A stretch of 64,000 nt of DNA from Stenotrophomonas sp. SY1 (GTDB lineage: Bacteria > Pseudomonadota > Gammaproteobacteria > Xanthomonadales > Xanthomonadaceae). The notes beneath the pieces were generated by a model. It was given only the letters and a program-made list of their open reading frames with translations. It was not told where the DNA came from and did no database searches. The DNA is taken from the NCBI RefSeq assembly GCF_021202945.1, contig NZ_JAJOYR010000001.1, positions 2,585,543 through 2,649,542 of the forward strand, given 5' to 3'. A program made the position numbers and the translations under genes. Shown here in pieces: positions 42,319 through 51,851 of this stretch. Each line of letters opens with the position of its first letter. Position 1 is the first letter of the stretch.

Positions 42319-44466
42319 TCAGCACGGCATAGCCAGCGTTTCGCACTGAAGCAGCTGTACCAGGCCCACCGCATCCAGCGGACGGCCCAGCCAGTAGCCC
42401 TGCACCAGATCGCAACCGCGCTGGCTGAGCAACTCGAACTGCGCCTCCTGCTCCACGCCTTCGGCCACCACGGTGATGCCCAAGGCGTGGGCCATGGCGA
42501 TGATGGCGGTGGTCAGCGCCAGGTCGTCCGGATCACGCTGCATGTCGGCCACGAAACTGCGGTCGATCTTGACCCCGTCCACCGGCACCTGGCGCAGGTG
42601 ACTGAGGCCTGAGAAGCCAGTGCCGAAGTCATCCAGCCACACCCGCACGCCGGCCCGGTGCAGCTTTTCGAGCAAGGTTGCAGCCAGCATTTCATCGCCG
42701 ATCAGCGCGGTTTCGGTCAGCTCCAGATGCAGTCGTGATGCTGCCAGGCCAGAAGCGTGCAGGCTGGCTTCCACTTCGTGGATCAGGTCGCCGTTGCGCA
42801 GTTGCCGTGGCGACACGTTGACCGAAATGAACAGCTCTTCGCCCCGATCATTGCGTGGCCACTGCGTGGCCTGCTCGCAGGCGGCACGCAGCACCTTCGG
42901 CCCCAACGTCTGGATCAGACCGCTCTGCTCTGCCACATCGATGAACACCGACGGCGGGATCGCGCCCAGAGTCGGGTGATCCCAGCGCAGCAGCACCTCG
43001 GCACCGACCAAGCTGCGGTCGCGGGTACGGAAGATCGGCTGGTAGACCAGGCGCAATTCGCCACGCCCCCAGGCGCCGCGCAGTTCCTGCTCCAGGTGCA
43101 CGCGGCGCTCAACCGCATGATCCATCGCCCGGCTGTAATAGCGGAAGCAGTTCTTGCCGGCCAGCTTGGCCTGGTACATGGCGATATCACCATTCTTGAG
43201 CAACGCGGTCGCATCCAGCGCGTCCTCGGGGAACAGGGTGATGCCGATCGAACTGCCCAGGAAGATCTCGCGCTGCTGCACCTGCAGCGGCTGCCCCAGC
43301 TCCACCACCAGCCGCTCGGCCAACAGCGTGGCTGTCGATGCGGCGTCACGTTCGCCATCGCCGATCAGGATCACGAACTCATCGCCACCGAAGCGCGACA
43401 ACAACGCGTGTTCGTCCCCGGCCTGCTCCACCGCACTGGCAATGCGCTGGGCGAACTGCAGCAGCGCTTCGTCACCGGCTTCATGCCCCAGCGTGTCGTT
43501 GACCCGCTTGAATTCGTCGATATCGATGAACAACAGTGCCAGCGTGCTCTGACTCAGTCGCGCCCGCTGCAGGTGGCCGTCAAGCGCCTCGCGGAACGCC
43601 AGGCGGTTGGTCAGCCCGGTCAGCGCATCGGTATAGGCCATCTGTCGCACCTGGCGGTCATGCCGGGCGATGCTCTGGCTCATCCTGCCGAAGGTGCGCA
43701 GCAGTTCGCCGATCTCATCGCTGCGCTGGGTGTTCTGTTGCTCCAACTGGTAATCGCCACGCTCGATGCGGTGAGCGGCGTCACCCAGCCAACGGATCGG
43801 CCGCACCAGCGTGCGCTGCACGTACAACGCCGTGACGCAGGCCAGCCCGATCAACAGCACCATCAAGACCGATACCCAACCCAGCTGGCGGCGCCAGGTG
43901 TCTTCCATGCGCTGGGCCAACAGCTGCATGGTCTCGGCTTCATGGGCATGCACCGGCGCCAAGTCCATGCCGATCCGCAGCCCGCCCAGGCGCTGGTCGC
44001 CGATGTACAGCGGCAGGTCCACCTCCAGCACCGCTGATGACTCCTGCACCAGCAGCATTCCGGTGCGCACCGCGGCCTGCGCCAGCGGGTCGCTCATCGG
44101 CTGGCCGTAACCGGGCACGTCCACCGAACCGTCATGGATCAGCCGCCCCTCGGGGTCATGCACCAGCACGTAGCTGACCGACTTCTGCCCGGCGGTGTTG
44201 CGCACCAACGCGCCGATGGCCGAAAGATCGGAGTAATACAGCGGATTGATGAGCGTTACCGACAGCGCGTCCGCCAGCGCCACACCACGTGCCTTGACAC
44301 CCTGCTCGAACAGCTCGCCGACCACCTCGCCGCTGCTGCGCAGCACTTCGCGCTGGGCACTGGCCTGGCGGGCCAGCATCAGCATCACGATCAGCACCAC
44401 CACCGTCAGGGCCAGCCCTGCGGCCAGCAGGAAGCGTGCCTGCAATCCGAAGCGCGGCAACCTCAT
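42319..44466 (-). CDS. membrane GGDEF-EAL protein with HAMP domain
   Basis: 715 residues. Membrane helix at about 11-33, periplasmic sensory region (35-195, cache-like), second helix (197-218), HAMP (219-270), GGDEF domain with intact GGDEF at 360-364, and EAL domain (about 455-700). The EAL signature reads EVL (490-492), but the catalytic DDFGTG (612-617), the ELTET glutamate and the VVAEGVE segment are kept, so phosphodiesterase activity is likely; cyclase activity is also possible. No RxxD site precedes GGDEF at the usual spacing. It overlaps the PhnD-like gene by ATGA, which suggests that the binding protein delivers the signal to its periplasmic domain. Confidence 0.9.
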   Translation of the reverse strand: MRLPRFGLQARFLLAAGLALTVVVLIVMLMLARQASAQREVLRSSGEVVGELFEQGVKARGVALADALSVTLINPLYYSDLSAIGALVRNTAGQKSVSYVLVHDPEGRLIHDGSVDVPGYGQPMSDPLAQAAVRTGMLLVQESSAVLEVDLPLYIGDQRLGGLRIGMDLAPVHAHEAETMQLLAQRMEDTWRRQLGWVSVLMVLLIGLACVTALYVQRTLVRPIRWLGDAAHRIERGDYQLEQQNTQRSDEIGELLRTFGRMSQSIARHDRQVRQMAYTDALTGLTNRLAFREALDGHLQRARLSQSTLALLFIDIDEFKRVNDTLGHEAGDEALLQFAQRIASAVEQAGDEHALLSRFGGDEFVILIGDGERDAASTATLLAERLVVELGQPLQVQQREIFLGSSIGITLFPEDALDATALLKNGDIAMYQAKLAGKNCFRYYSRAMDHAVERRVHLEQELRGAWGRGELRLVYQPIFRTRDRSLVGAEVLLRWDHPTLGAIPPSVFIDVAEQSGLIQTLGPKVLRAACEQATQWPRNDRGEELFISVNVSPRQLRNGDLIHEVEASLHASGLAASRLHLELTETALIGDEMLAATLLEKLHRAGVRVWLDDFGTGFSGLSHLRQVPVDGVKIDRSFVADMQRDPDDLALTTAIIAMAHALGITVVAEGVEQEAQFELLSQRGCDLVQGYWLGRPLDAVGLVQLLQCETLAMPC

Positions 44467-45380
44467 TCCACTTCCATCCGGACACGCACCAGACCATTGC
44501 GCAGTCGCGCCAATGCCTGCTGGCTGGCGGGGTCCACCGCGTAGAACCCTGTGGTCCCGAAGAACTTGGCCAGCGCCGGCCCGGCAAACGGGTCACGACT
44601 GGCTTCCAGCAGCACCGCCTGCAGACGTTCGCGCACCGCAGGCTCCAGGTCGGCGCGCACCATCTCGATCGCGCGCGGAATCGGCTCACTGCGGTACAGC
44701 ACCCGCATGTCGCGGCGGAAGGCCGGCGGCATGCTGCGATCATCATTCCAGTCGATGCTGCTGATCACGCCCGCATCCACGACGCGTTTGTGCACGTAGG
44801 TTGAGATGTTCAGCTCCGAGCGCGCGAACACGTAACCCACCGCATCGGCCGCCGGCGCATCGCTGGGTGTGAGCAGGATCTCCGGCTGCACGCCGTGCTC
44901 GAGCAGCTCCATGACCGGAACCAGATAGGCGCTGGTGGACAGCGCGCTCTGCATCGCCAGGGTGCGCCCCTTGAGGTCCTCCAGCTCCATCAACGGGCTG
45001 TCGCGGCGCACGAAGAACACGCTCTGATAGGCGCTCACGCCGCTGCGCTCGGTCAACAGCAGCGGTCGTGCGTCAGCACGCTGTTGCAGAGCCATCGCGG
45101 TGCCGGCGGTTTCGGTCACCCAGTCCACCCGGCCTCGGCGCAGGTAACTGGCCATCTGCTGGGCGTCCTTGGCCATCAGCACCCGGCCCTCGACGATGCC
45201 GACGTCACGCATCCGCGGCACCACGTAATCCAACAACGGTTTGAGTTGGTCATAGTGCGACTTCGGATCATCGCTGATCCGCCCCAGTACCAGCACCGTA
45301 CGCTCTACCGCCCCGACCGCGACCGGCTGTATTGCAGCCAGCCCCAAGACGGCTCCCCAAAGCCATGGAAACACGCGCAA
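44463..45380 (-). CDS. PhnD-like periplasmic substrate-binding protein
   Basis: 305 residues from a TTG start (GTG two codons later is an alternative). N-terminal signal peptide ending near AVGA. The body follows the PhnD/phosphonate-binding fold: LDYVVPRMRDVG, YLRRGRVDWVTETAG, the SVFFVRRDSPLMELEDLKG strand and the C-terminal VDPASQQALARLRNG. No permease or ATPase gene is present; instead it is locked to a GGDEF-EAL gene. It is probably a sensor-type binding protein reporting ligand presence to cyclic di-GMP signalling. The ligand may be phosphate, phosphonate or another oxyanion. Confidence 0.82.
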   Translation of the reverse strand: MRVFPWLWGAVLGLAAIQPVAVGAVERTVLVLGRISDDPKSHYDQLKPLLDYVVPRMRDVGIVEGRVLMAKDAQQMASYLRRGRVDWVTETAGTAMALQQRADARPLLLTERSGVSAYQSVFFVRRDSPLMELEDLKGRTLAMQSALSTSAYLVPVMELLEHGVQPEILLTPSDAPAADAVGYVFARSELNISTYVHKRVVDAGVISSIDWNDDRSMPPAFRRDMRVLYRSEPIPRAIEMVRADLEPAVRERLQAVLLEASRDPFAGPALAKFFGTTGFYAVDPASQQALARLRNGLVRVRMEVE

Positions 45381-45441
45381 AACGATAACTCCCCTATCGA
45401 TTCGCCAAGCGTACCGGAAATCACGCTACGTGATGAATCCC

Positions 45442-46197
45442 TCAGTTTCCGCCCGCGCCGGCCAATCTGGCCATGCGCTGGGCATCGGCCAGGATGCCGC
45501 GCAGCAAACGCACTTCCTGCTCGGAAAGGTCGGCCTTCATGAACAACCGGCGCAGCTTGCGCATGGCAGATTCAGGTGCACGGCCCTTGTGGAAGTCGAT
45601 CTGCTCCAGCGTCTCCCCGAACTGCCCGAACAGGCCTTCCAGCTGCGAATGGCTGGCCGGCTCCTCGCCGTGCTCCGGATCACGCTGCGGCTGCGCCTGC
45701 CCTTCCAGGGTCGCCATGCGCACCTCGTAGGCCAGTACCTGCACGGCGGCGGCAAGATTCAGCGAACTGAATTCCGGGTTGGACGGAATATGAACAGCCA
45801 GATGGCACAGCTGCAGTTCCTCATTGGTCAGACCGGTGCGTTCACGCCCGAACACGAAGGCAACCTCGGCCGGCTCGGCAGCCTTGGCCACCGCACGCTG
45901 TGCCGCCAGTTCCGGCAGCAGCTCCTCCAGTTGCACCCGACGCGCCCGGGCGGTGCAGCCCAGGACCAGCCGGCAGTCGGCTACGGCTTCGGCCAGGGTG
46001 GCAACGACCGGTGCCGCGTCCAGCAGATCCTCGGCCCCGGCCGAGCGCCGCAGGGCGAACTCGTCCAACGGCTTTTCCGGGGCTACCAGAACCAGCCTCC
46101 CCAGCCCCATCGTCTTCATCGCGCGGGCGGCGGCGCCGATGTTTCCGGGGTGCTGGGTACCGACAAGAACGAAACGGATATGCGCTGCAACGGACAT
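45442..46197 (-). CDS. trmJ: tRNA (cytidine/uridine-2'-O)-methyltransferase
   Basis: 251 residues, SPOUT class. Knot region signatures: [24 protein letters not shown] at the N-terminus and [17 protein letters not shown] followed by [12 protein letters not shown]. Methylates position 32 of certain tRNAs. The ATG at 46197 begins the conserved [12 protein letters not shown]; an extended frame upstream overlaps suhB and is not credible. Divergent from suhB. Confidence 0.92.
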   Translation of the reverse strand: MSVAAHIRFVLVGTQHPGNIGAAARAMKTMGLGRLVLVAPEKPLDEFALRRSAGAEDLLDAAPVVATLAEAVADCRLVLGCTARARRVQLEELLPELAAQRAVAKAAEPAEVAFVFGRERTGLTNEELQLCHLAVHIPSNPEFSSLNLAAAVQVLAYEVRMATLEGQAQPQRDPEHGEEPASHSQLEGLFGQFGETLEQIDFHKGRAPESAMRKLRRLFMKADLSEQEVRLLRGILADAQRMARLAGAGGN

Positions 46198-46318
46198 GGA
46201 TGGCAAAAAATCAGGAGCGGGACAGCTGCTGATGGTAAACTGCGCGGCCGGCCTGTGCGCCGGACCCGCTCTTTTCCCCCGCCAATACCGATCTCTGCCT
46301 TCACGGGAGCCTTTCGCC

Positions 46319-47146
46319 ATGCAGAAACCCGCCGTCAACGTCATGGTCAAGGCCGCACGCCTCGCCGGTAACGTCTTGCTCCGCAACATCAACAAGCTCG
46401 AAGCCCTGAACGTAGTGCAGAAGGGTCGGATGGATTACGCCAGTGAAGTCGATGGCGATGCGGAAAAGGTCATCGTCAAGGAACTCAAGCGCGCCTATCC
46501 CGATTACGGAATCATGGGCGAGGAAGGTGGCGTGCAGGCGGTCAACCGTTACATGTGGGTGATCGACCCGCTGGACGGCACCAGCAACTATCTGCGCGGC
46601 TTTCCGCATTACTGCGTGTCCATTGCCCTGGTCGAGAACGGCGAGCCGACCGATGCGGTGATCTTCGACCCGCTGCGCAATGAGCTGTTCACCGCCAGCC
46701 GTGGCGCCGGCGCGGTGCTCAATGACCGCCGTATCCGCGTGGCCGACCGCAAGGACCTGGCCGGCACCATGATCCACACCGGCTTCGCCCCGCGCGAACG
46801 CGCCCGTGCCAGCACCCAGCTCAAGACCGTCGATGCCCTGCTGGTGCAGGCCGAAGACGTGCGTCGTACCGGCTCGGCCGCGCTCGACCTGGCCTACGTG
46901 GCCTGTGGCCGCGCCGACGCCTACTTCGAAGCCGGCGTGAAGGCATGGGACATCGCAGCCGGCGTGCTGCTGGTCCGCGAGGCCGGCGGCAAGGTCTGCA
47001 ACTACCGTGGTGCCACGCCGGCGCGCATGGATTCGCGTGGCCCGGAAACCCAGCAGATCGTGGCTGGCAACTTGAAGGTCTGCGAGGCGCTGCAGAAGGT
47101 GATCGTCAACACCGGCTACGCCGCCGAGTTCGATCCGAAGTTCTGA
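46319..47146 (+). CDS. suhB: inositol monophosphatase family protein
   Basis: 275 residues. Metal-binding motifs GEEGG (Glu68, Glu69) and DPLDGTSNY (Asp83, Asp86, Gly87) and the [15 protein letters not shown] motif are intact. E. coli SuhB acts as a phosphatase and as a ribosomal-RNA antitermination factor (with NusA). Followed by a strong terminator, so it is a single-gene transcript. Confidence 0.94.
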   Translation: MQKPAVNVMVKAARLAGNVLLRNINKLEALNVVQKGRMDYASEVDGDAEKVIVKELKRAYPDYGIMGEEGGVQAVNRYMWVIDPLDGTSNYLRGFPHYCVSIALVENGEPTDAVIFDPLRNELFTASRGAGAVLNDRRIRVADRKDLAGTMIHTGFAPRERARASTQLKTVDALLVQAEDVRRTGSAALDLAYVACGRADAYFEAGVKAWDIAAGVLLVREAGGKVCNYRGATPARMDSRGPETQQIVAGNLKVCEALQKVIVNTGYAAEFDPKF

Positions 47147-47167
47147 TCGAACGCCAAGCGACTCCTG

Positions 47168-47195
47168 AAACGGCACCTGCGAAGGTGCCGTTTTT
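47168..47195 (+). terminator. rho-independent terminator of suhB
   Basis: AAACGGCACCT / AGGTGCCGTTT stem with a GCGA loop and a T run, 22 bases after the suhB stop. Confidence 0.92.
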
Positions 47196-47345
47196 GTTTG
47201 TGCTTTGCCTCTGACCGATGGCCAACGAGAGGACCTGGGGTTTTGCCTTAAAGCCGCCGACGCGCCTCCGAGTAGCGGTGCAACCCATCCCCAACCCTGC
47301 ACGTTGCGCAAGGGAGGGGGCCAAGCGGCGGCCGAGCCAAAACAA

Positions 47346-47370
47346 AACGCCCGGCACTTGGCCGGGCGTT
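47346..47370 (-). terminator. terminator hairpin of htpX
   Basis: AACGCCCGGC / GCCGGGCGTT stem with a five-base loop, located 27 bases beyond the htpX stop on the minus strand; followed by TTGTT. Confidence 0.85.
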
Positions 47371-47396
47371 CTGGTTACAACGTTGATTGAAACCGA

Positions 47397-48263
47397 TCAC
47401 ATCACCGTCGACGAACGCAGCGCGGCGATGCGCTCTTCCAGCGGCGGGTGGCTCAGGAACAGCTTCTTGGCGGTCGAACCGGCGATACCGAAGGCAGCGA
47501 TCTGCGTCGGCAGCGTGCTCTGGCCGTGGTTGAGCTTCAGGCGCTCCAGTGCGGCGATCATCTTCTGGCGACCAGCAAGCGTCGCACCACCGTGGTCGGC
47601 GCGGAACTCGCGGCGACGCGAGAACCACATCGCAATCATCGTGGCGAACAGGCCGAACACCATCTCCAGCACGAACACGATGATGTAGTAGGCAAAGCCA
47701 CGGCCACCGCCCTCGCGGTTGCCCGACAGCGCACTGTCGATCACGCCGCCGACCACGCGGGCCAGCACGATCACGAAGGTGTTCAGCACGCCCTGCAGCA
47801 GCGCCATGGTGATCATGTCGCCGTTGGCGACGTGGGCGATTTCGTGGCCCAGCACCGCTTCGGCCTCGTCTTCGCTCATGTTGTGCAGCAGGCCGGTGGA
47901 CACCGCCACCAGCGCGTTGTTGCGGTTGGCGCCGGTGGCGAACGCGTTGATTTCCGGTGCCTCGTACACGGCCACTTCCGGCATGCCGATACCGGCGGCC
48001 TTGGCCTGGCGCGCCACCGTGTCCAGCAGCCAGCGCTCGGTCGGGTTGCGCGGCTCGGTGATCACCACCGCGCCGGTACCGCGCTTGGCCATGAACTTGG
48101 ACAGCAGCAGCGAGATGATCGAACCACCAAAGCCGAAGATGGCCGCCATGACCAACAGACCGCTCATCTGCGAGGAATTAACGCCCAGGATGGACATCAC
48201 GACACTGGCCAGCACCAGCACCGCAAGGTTGGTCAGAAGAAACAGCCCGATTCGGGTAAACAT
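47397..48263 (-). CDS. htpX: membrane protease HtpX
   Basis: 288 residues, zinc metalloprotease of family M48. Two N-terminal membrane helices (about 5-25 and 35-55), the zinc motif HEIAH at 140-144, further hydrophobic segments (about 150-180, 190-220) and the third ligand in [16 protein letters not shown]. Degrades misfolded inner-membrane proteins together with FtsH. Usually sigma-32 or Cpx regulated in enterobacteria; no such box was verified here. Divergent from gluQ. Confidence 0.95.
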   Translation of the reverse strand: MFTRIGLFLLTNLAVLVLASVVMSILGVNSSQMSGLLVMAAIFGFGGSIISLLLSKFMAKRGTGAVVITEPRNPTERWLLDTVARQAKAAGIGMPEVAVYEAPEINAFATGANRNNALVAVSTGLLHNMSEDEAEAVLGHEIAHVANGDMITMALLQGVLNTFVIVLARVVGGVIDSALSGNREGGGRGFAYYIIVFVLEMVFGLFATMIAMWFSRRREFRADHGGATLAGRQKMIAALERLKLNHGQSTLPTQIAAFGIAGSTAKKLFLSHPPLEERIAALRSSTVM

Positions 48264-48359
48264 GGCAAACAGATCCGTGCGGATGGGAGTAATGTCTGCC
48301 CAATCTGCGGCTCAGACAGGTTGAATTCAAGCAGTAATCTGACCGACGATTCAGCTTCA

Positions 48360-49247
48360 ATGCCTTCCATTCCTTACTGCGGCCGTTTCGCGCCTTCACC
48401 GACCGGCCCCCTGCACCTGGGCTCGATGCTGGCCGCCTTTGGCAGCTGGCTGCTGGCGCGCCATGCCGGCGGTCAATGGCTGGTACGGATCGAAGACGTC
48501 GACCCGCCCCGCGAAGTGCCCGGCGCTGCCGATACGCAACTTGCCACCCTGGCCGCCTTCGGACTGAATCCGGACGCGCCGGTGCAGTACCAAAGCCGCC
48601 GACACGCCCTGTACCGTGCCGCCGCCGATGCGCTGCTGGCGCAGGACAAGGCCTTCCTGTGCCACTGCAGCCGCGCCGACCTGGCCAGCCAGCACGGCGT
48701 TCATCGCCATTGCGTGGCCAACCAGAAGCGACCAACCCCGGCCATCCGCCTGCGTGTGGCCGACGGTAGCCACATCACCTTTGACGACGCCCTGCAGGGC
48801 CACTTCGCGCAGGACGTGGACCGCGCGGTGGGCGACTTCGTCCTGCTGCGCGCCGATGGCTGCTGGGCCTATCAGCTCGCCGTGGTAGTGGATGATGCCG
48901 ACCAGCACATCACCCACGTGGTGCGTGGAGCCGACCTGATCGACTCCACCCCCCGCCAGATCCTGCTGCAACAGGCGCTGGGTCTGCCCACGCCGCAGTA
49001 CCTGCATCTGCCACTGCTGTTGGGCGAAGATGGCCACAAGCTGTCCAAATCGCTCTCCGCCCTGCCGGTCAATGCCAACGCCCCGCTGCCGGTGCTGCGC
49101 TGGCTGTGGGCCGCGCTCGGCCAGGCGCCGGCCACGCTCGATGCTGCAACCAGCGTGGCAGAACTGCTGCAACAGGCCGCCGCTGGGTTCGAACCGGCCC
49201 GGTTGCGAAAACAATCACTGATCGCCACCGGATCACCCCCCGCCTGA
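48360..49247 (+). CDS. gluQ: glutamyl-Q tRNA(Asp) synthetase
   Basis: 295 residues, resembling the catalytic half of glutamyl-tRNA synthetase without the anticodon domain. Class I motifs FAPSPTGPLHLGS and KLSKS; zinc-binding CHCSRADLASQHGVHRHC. It attaches glutamate to queuosine at position 34 of tRNA-Asp. This complements QueG, the last queuosine-synthesis enzyme, encoded 10 kb away in this window. Confidence 0.93.
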   Translation: MPSIPYCGRFAPSPTGPLHLGSMLAAFGSWLLARHAGGQWLVRIEDVDPPREVPGAADTQLATLAAFGLNPDAPVQYQSRRHALYRAAADALLAQDKAFLCHCSRADLASQHGVHRHCVANQKRPTPAIRLRVADGSHITFDDALQGHFAQDVDRAVGDFVLLRADGCWAYQLAVVVDDADQHITHVVRGADLIDSTPRQILLQQALGLPTPQYLHLPLLLGEDGHKLSKSLSALPVNANAPLPVLRWLWAALGQAPATLDAATSVAELLQQAAAGFEPARLRKQSLIATGSPPA

Positions 49248-49303
49248 GCGGAGTTTCATTAGAATCGGTGGCTCCCCGCGCCTTCGCCCTGGAGCATTCG
49301 CCC

Positions 49304-50044
49304 ATGACATCCCGCGTCGCACTGGTCACCGGTGGCACCGGCGGCATCGGTACCGCCATCTGCCAACGCCTTGCCGACCAGGGCCATCGTGTCGCCACCA
49401 ATTACCGCAACGCCGAGAAGGCGCAGCAATGGCAACAACGGATGCGCGAACAGGGCTACGACATTGCGTTGTTCCCCGGCGACGTGGCCGACCCGGACAG
49501 TGGCCGTGCCCTGATCCAGGCGGTGGAGGCAGAACTTGGCCCGGTGGAGATCCTGGTCAACAACGCCGGCATCACCCGCGACACCACCTTCCACCGGATG
49601 AGTGCCGAGCAGTGGCACGAGGTGATCAACACCAACCTCAACTCGGTGTTCAACGTCACCCGCCCGGTGATCGAAGGCATGCGCAAGCGCGGCTGGGGCC
49701 GGGTGATCCAGATCAGCTCCATCAACGGCCTGAAGGGCCAGTACGGCCAGGCCAACTACGCCGCAGCCAAGGCCGGCATGCATGGATTCACCATTTCGCT
49801 GGCGCGTGAGAACGCCGGTTTCGGCATCACCGTCAACACCATTTCGCCGGGCTATGTGGCCACCGACATGGTGATGGCCGTGCCCGAGGAAGTGCGCGCC
49901 AAGATCATTGCCGACATCCCCACCGGCCGCCTCGGCAAGCCGGAGGAAATCGCTTACGCGGTGGCGTTCCTCGTCGCCGAGGAAGCGTCGTGGATCACCG
50001 GCTCCAACCTGGACATCAACGGTGGCCACCACATGGGCTGGTAA
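49304..50044 (+). CDS. phbB: acetoacetyl-CoA reductase
   Basis: 246 residues, short-chain dehydrogenase. NADPH motif VTGGTGGIGTAI, catalytic Ser/Tyr/Lys in ISSINGLKGQYGQANYAAAK. The GLKGQYGQANYAA stretch and the C-terminal DINGGHHM fit PhaB/PhbB rather than FabG. Reduces acetoacetyl-CoA to (R)-3-hydroxybutyryl-CoA for polyhydroxybutyrate. It is followed, across a 150-base gap with repeats, by phaR. Confidence 0.9.
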   Translation: MTSRVALVTGGTGGIGTAICQRLADQGHRVATNYRNAEKAQQWQQRMREQGYDIALFPGDVADPDSGRALIQAVEAELGPVEILVNNAGITRDTTFHRMSAEQWHEVINTNLNSVFNVTRPVIEGMRKRGWGRVIQISSINGLKGQYGQANYAAAKAGMHGFTISLARENAGFGITVNTISPGYVATDMVMAVPEEVRAKIIADIPTGRLGKPEEIAYAVAFLVAEEASWITGSNLDINGGHHMGW

Positions 50045-50054
50045 GCCCAGGCCC

Positions 50055-50175
50055 CAAGCATGCTGCGCAGGTGCCCAAGCCATGCTGCGCAACATGGAAA
50101 CAGATCGCCATGCCTTGCAACCTGTACTTTTGGCGGTTGCAAGCCCTGTTGCACTGCGCCATGCTGCGCACCTAC
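50055..50175. repeat. three copies of a CATGCTGCGCA repeat, one a GTAG-type palindrome
   Basis: The core CATGCTGCGCA occurs at about 50058, 50081 and 50159 within the phbB-phaR gap. The last copy, read on the minus strand, starts GTAGGTGCGCAGCATGGCGC (50156-50175), the form of the GTAG elements. The region also carries the phaR ribosome-binding area. Confidence 0.6.
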
Positions 50176-50194
50176 CGTGACGAGTGATTGCTTA

Positions 50195-50713
50195 ATGGCT
50201 GCGACCCGCATCATCAAGAAGTATCCCAATCGCCGGCTCTACGACACCGAGATTTCCAGTTACATCACCATTGAAGACGTGCGCCAGCTGATCCTGGATG
50301 GCGAGGACTTCGAAGTGCGCGACGCCAAGAGCGGCGACGACCTCACCCGCTCCGTGCTGCTGCAGATCATCGCCGACAAGGAACAGGACGGTGAGCCGAT
50401 GCTCTCCACCCAGCTGCTGAGCCAGCTGATCCGTTTCTATGGCGACTCGCTGCAGGGCTTCATGGGCAATTACCTGGAGCGCAGCATGCAGGTGTTCCTG
50501 GACCAGCAGCAGCAGTTCCGCCAGCAGATGGGCAGCCTGCTCGGGCAGACGCCGTGGGCGATGATGAACCAGCTCACCGAGCGCAACCTGGAGCTGTGGC
50601 AGGAATTCCAGCGCAACATGGGTGCCGGTTTCGGCCGCCCGCCGGCTCCCGGCACCAAGCCGCCGGAGCCGCCGCCGACAACCACGGGCGGCAAGACCCG
50701 CGGCAATCGTTGA
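50195..50713 (+). CDS. phaR: polyhydroxyalkanoate synthesis repressor PhaR
   Basis: 172 residues. N-terminal PHB accumulation domain with RIIKKYPNRRLYDTEISSYITIEDV, a central part with glutamine-rich helix (DQQQQFRQQMG) and a proline-rich C-terminal tail (PPAPGTKPPEPPPTTTGG). Binds PHB granules and DNA to control phasin expression. Placed after phbB but with a gap and repeats between them; followed by a terminator. Confidence 0.92.
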   Translation: MAATRIIKKYPNRRLYDTEISSYITIEDVRQLILDGEDFEVRDAKSGDDLTRSVLLQIIADKEQDGEPMLSTQLLSQLIRFYGDSLQGFMGNYLERSMQVFLDQQQQFRQQMGSLLGQTPWAMMNQLTERNLELWQEFQRNMGAGFGRPPAPGTKPPEPPPTTTGGKTRGNR

Positions 50714-50719
50714 ACGCAG

Positions 50720-50748
50720 AAAAGGCCGACAGCAATGTCGGCCTTTTT
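50720..50748 (+). terminator. rho-independent terminator of phaR
   Basis: AAAAGGCCGAC / GTCGGCCTTTT stem with a six-base loop and T run, seven bases after the phaR stop. Confidence 0.92.
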
Positions 50749-50778
50749 GATTGAGGTTGGATTCAACTGGCTGCTGCC

Positions 50779-50888
50779 GTAGGACCGACCTTGGTCGCGA
50801 AGCTGATTCTCCATCCGCCGCGCAGAGCCATCCTTGCAGAATGGCCCCATGACGTATTGCCGCGCTTGGCGGCTGAAGCGGCTCCTAC
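50779..50888. repeat. inverted pair of GTAG/SMAG-like elements
   Basis: Plus element 50779-50803 (GTAGGACCGACCTTGGTCGC...) and minus element 50864-50888 (ends in GCTCCTAC). Same 25-base size and head-to-head layout as the array at 36.5 kb. They lie at the convergent junction of phaR and the TraB-like gene. Confidence 0.8.
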
Positions 50889-50897
50889 GCGACAAAC

Positions 50898-51851
50898 TCA
50901 GCGACGCTTGCAGGCCGAGCAGATGCGCTCGACCGTGTAGCCCTTGGCGCGCAGCTTCTCGACCACACCATCGCTGCCGAGCAGGTGCAGTGCACCGACC
51001 ACCACCAACGTGGTGCCCTGCCCGCCCTGAAGCTGCCGCTGCAATGGCGCCAGCCAGGCATCGTTGCGATCCACATTGATGCGCTGGTACAGGCGCGGAT
51101 ACTCGCGCTTCATCTGCGCGGCCATCTCGTTCCACAACAGCGCCGCATCGCCGCGCCGCCAGGCATCGTGCAGGCGCCTGCTTTGCTGGTCCCCCTTCTC
51201 CACCTGCTCCAGGGCTTCGCGCAACAACTGGCGCTGCTCCTCGGCGCTCATGCCATCGAGCATGCTGATCTGTGAAGCCGCCGTTTCCAACCCGGTAGCC
51301 GCCTTGCCGGCTTTTGCCGCACGCTCCATCAGGTGGCGATCGAGCCCCGCTTCGGCATCAAGGCCTTGCTGCGCCATCTGGGTGAGGCTGATGGTCAGGC
51401 CGATGAACCAGGGCTTGAGCCCGGCAAGACGCTCCAGCGGCATGTTGTTGGCCGCCGACCAGGCCTGCAGACGGCGCCAGGTGTCGGCATCCAGCTCGTT
51501 CTCAAGCAGGCGACCGTCGCGGCGTAGTGCCGCCTGCATCATCTGCGTGGCCAACTCCGGTGAGCTCATCTGTTCCGGCGGCAGTTCGAACACCAACCGG
51601 TCTGCTGCATTGAAGGCGCTGTCCACGTCCGCCGAGACCGGGTAGTCATCCGGCTTGAGCAGATGGAACGACCCCAGCAGGTACAACTCGCTGCCCTGCG
51701 CGCCACTGACTTTCCACAACAACGGTACCGGCGGCGCGTGTGCGGGCTTGGCGACCGGCCCGTCCGCTCGCGCCGATGCCGTCGCCGGCAGGCCGATAAG
51801 CAGCGCTGCGCCCAGCAGTGCCGCCGCCGCGCGCGCAATCAGACTCATCAT
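50898..51851 (-). CDS. TraB/GumN family protein, secreted
   Basis: 317 residues with a signal peptide (about 1-28, ending ATASA). The TraB fold, a proposed metal-dependent hydrolase, is shown by YLLGSFHLL near the start and VVGALHLLGSDG near the end, each with a conserved His, and the ICSACKRR C-terminus is typical of the group. Periplasmic, function undefined. It overlaps DUF1684 by ATGA and follows mutL in the same transcript. Confidence 0.82.
   Translation of the reverse strand: MMSLIARAAAALLGAALLIGLPATASARADGPVAKPAHAPPVPLLWKVSGAQGSELYLLGSFHLLKPDDYPVSADVDSAFNAADRLVFELPPEQMSSPELATQMMQAALRRDGRLLENELDADTWRRLQAWSAANNMPLERLAGLKPWFIGLTISLTQMAQQGLDAEAGLDRHLMERAAKAGKAATGLETAASQISMLDGMSAEEQRQLLREALEQVEKGDQQSRRLHDAWRRGDAALLWNEMAAQMKREYPRLYQRINVDRNDAWLAPLQRQLQGGQGTTLVVVGALHLLGSDGVVEKLRAKGYTVERICSACKRR

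Noticed and set aside
47448..48359. Frame extending gluQ upstream by about 300 codons
   Set aside because: It is antisense to htpX; GluQ starts at the conserved PSIPYCGRFAPSPTG region.
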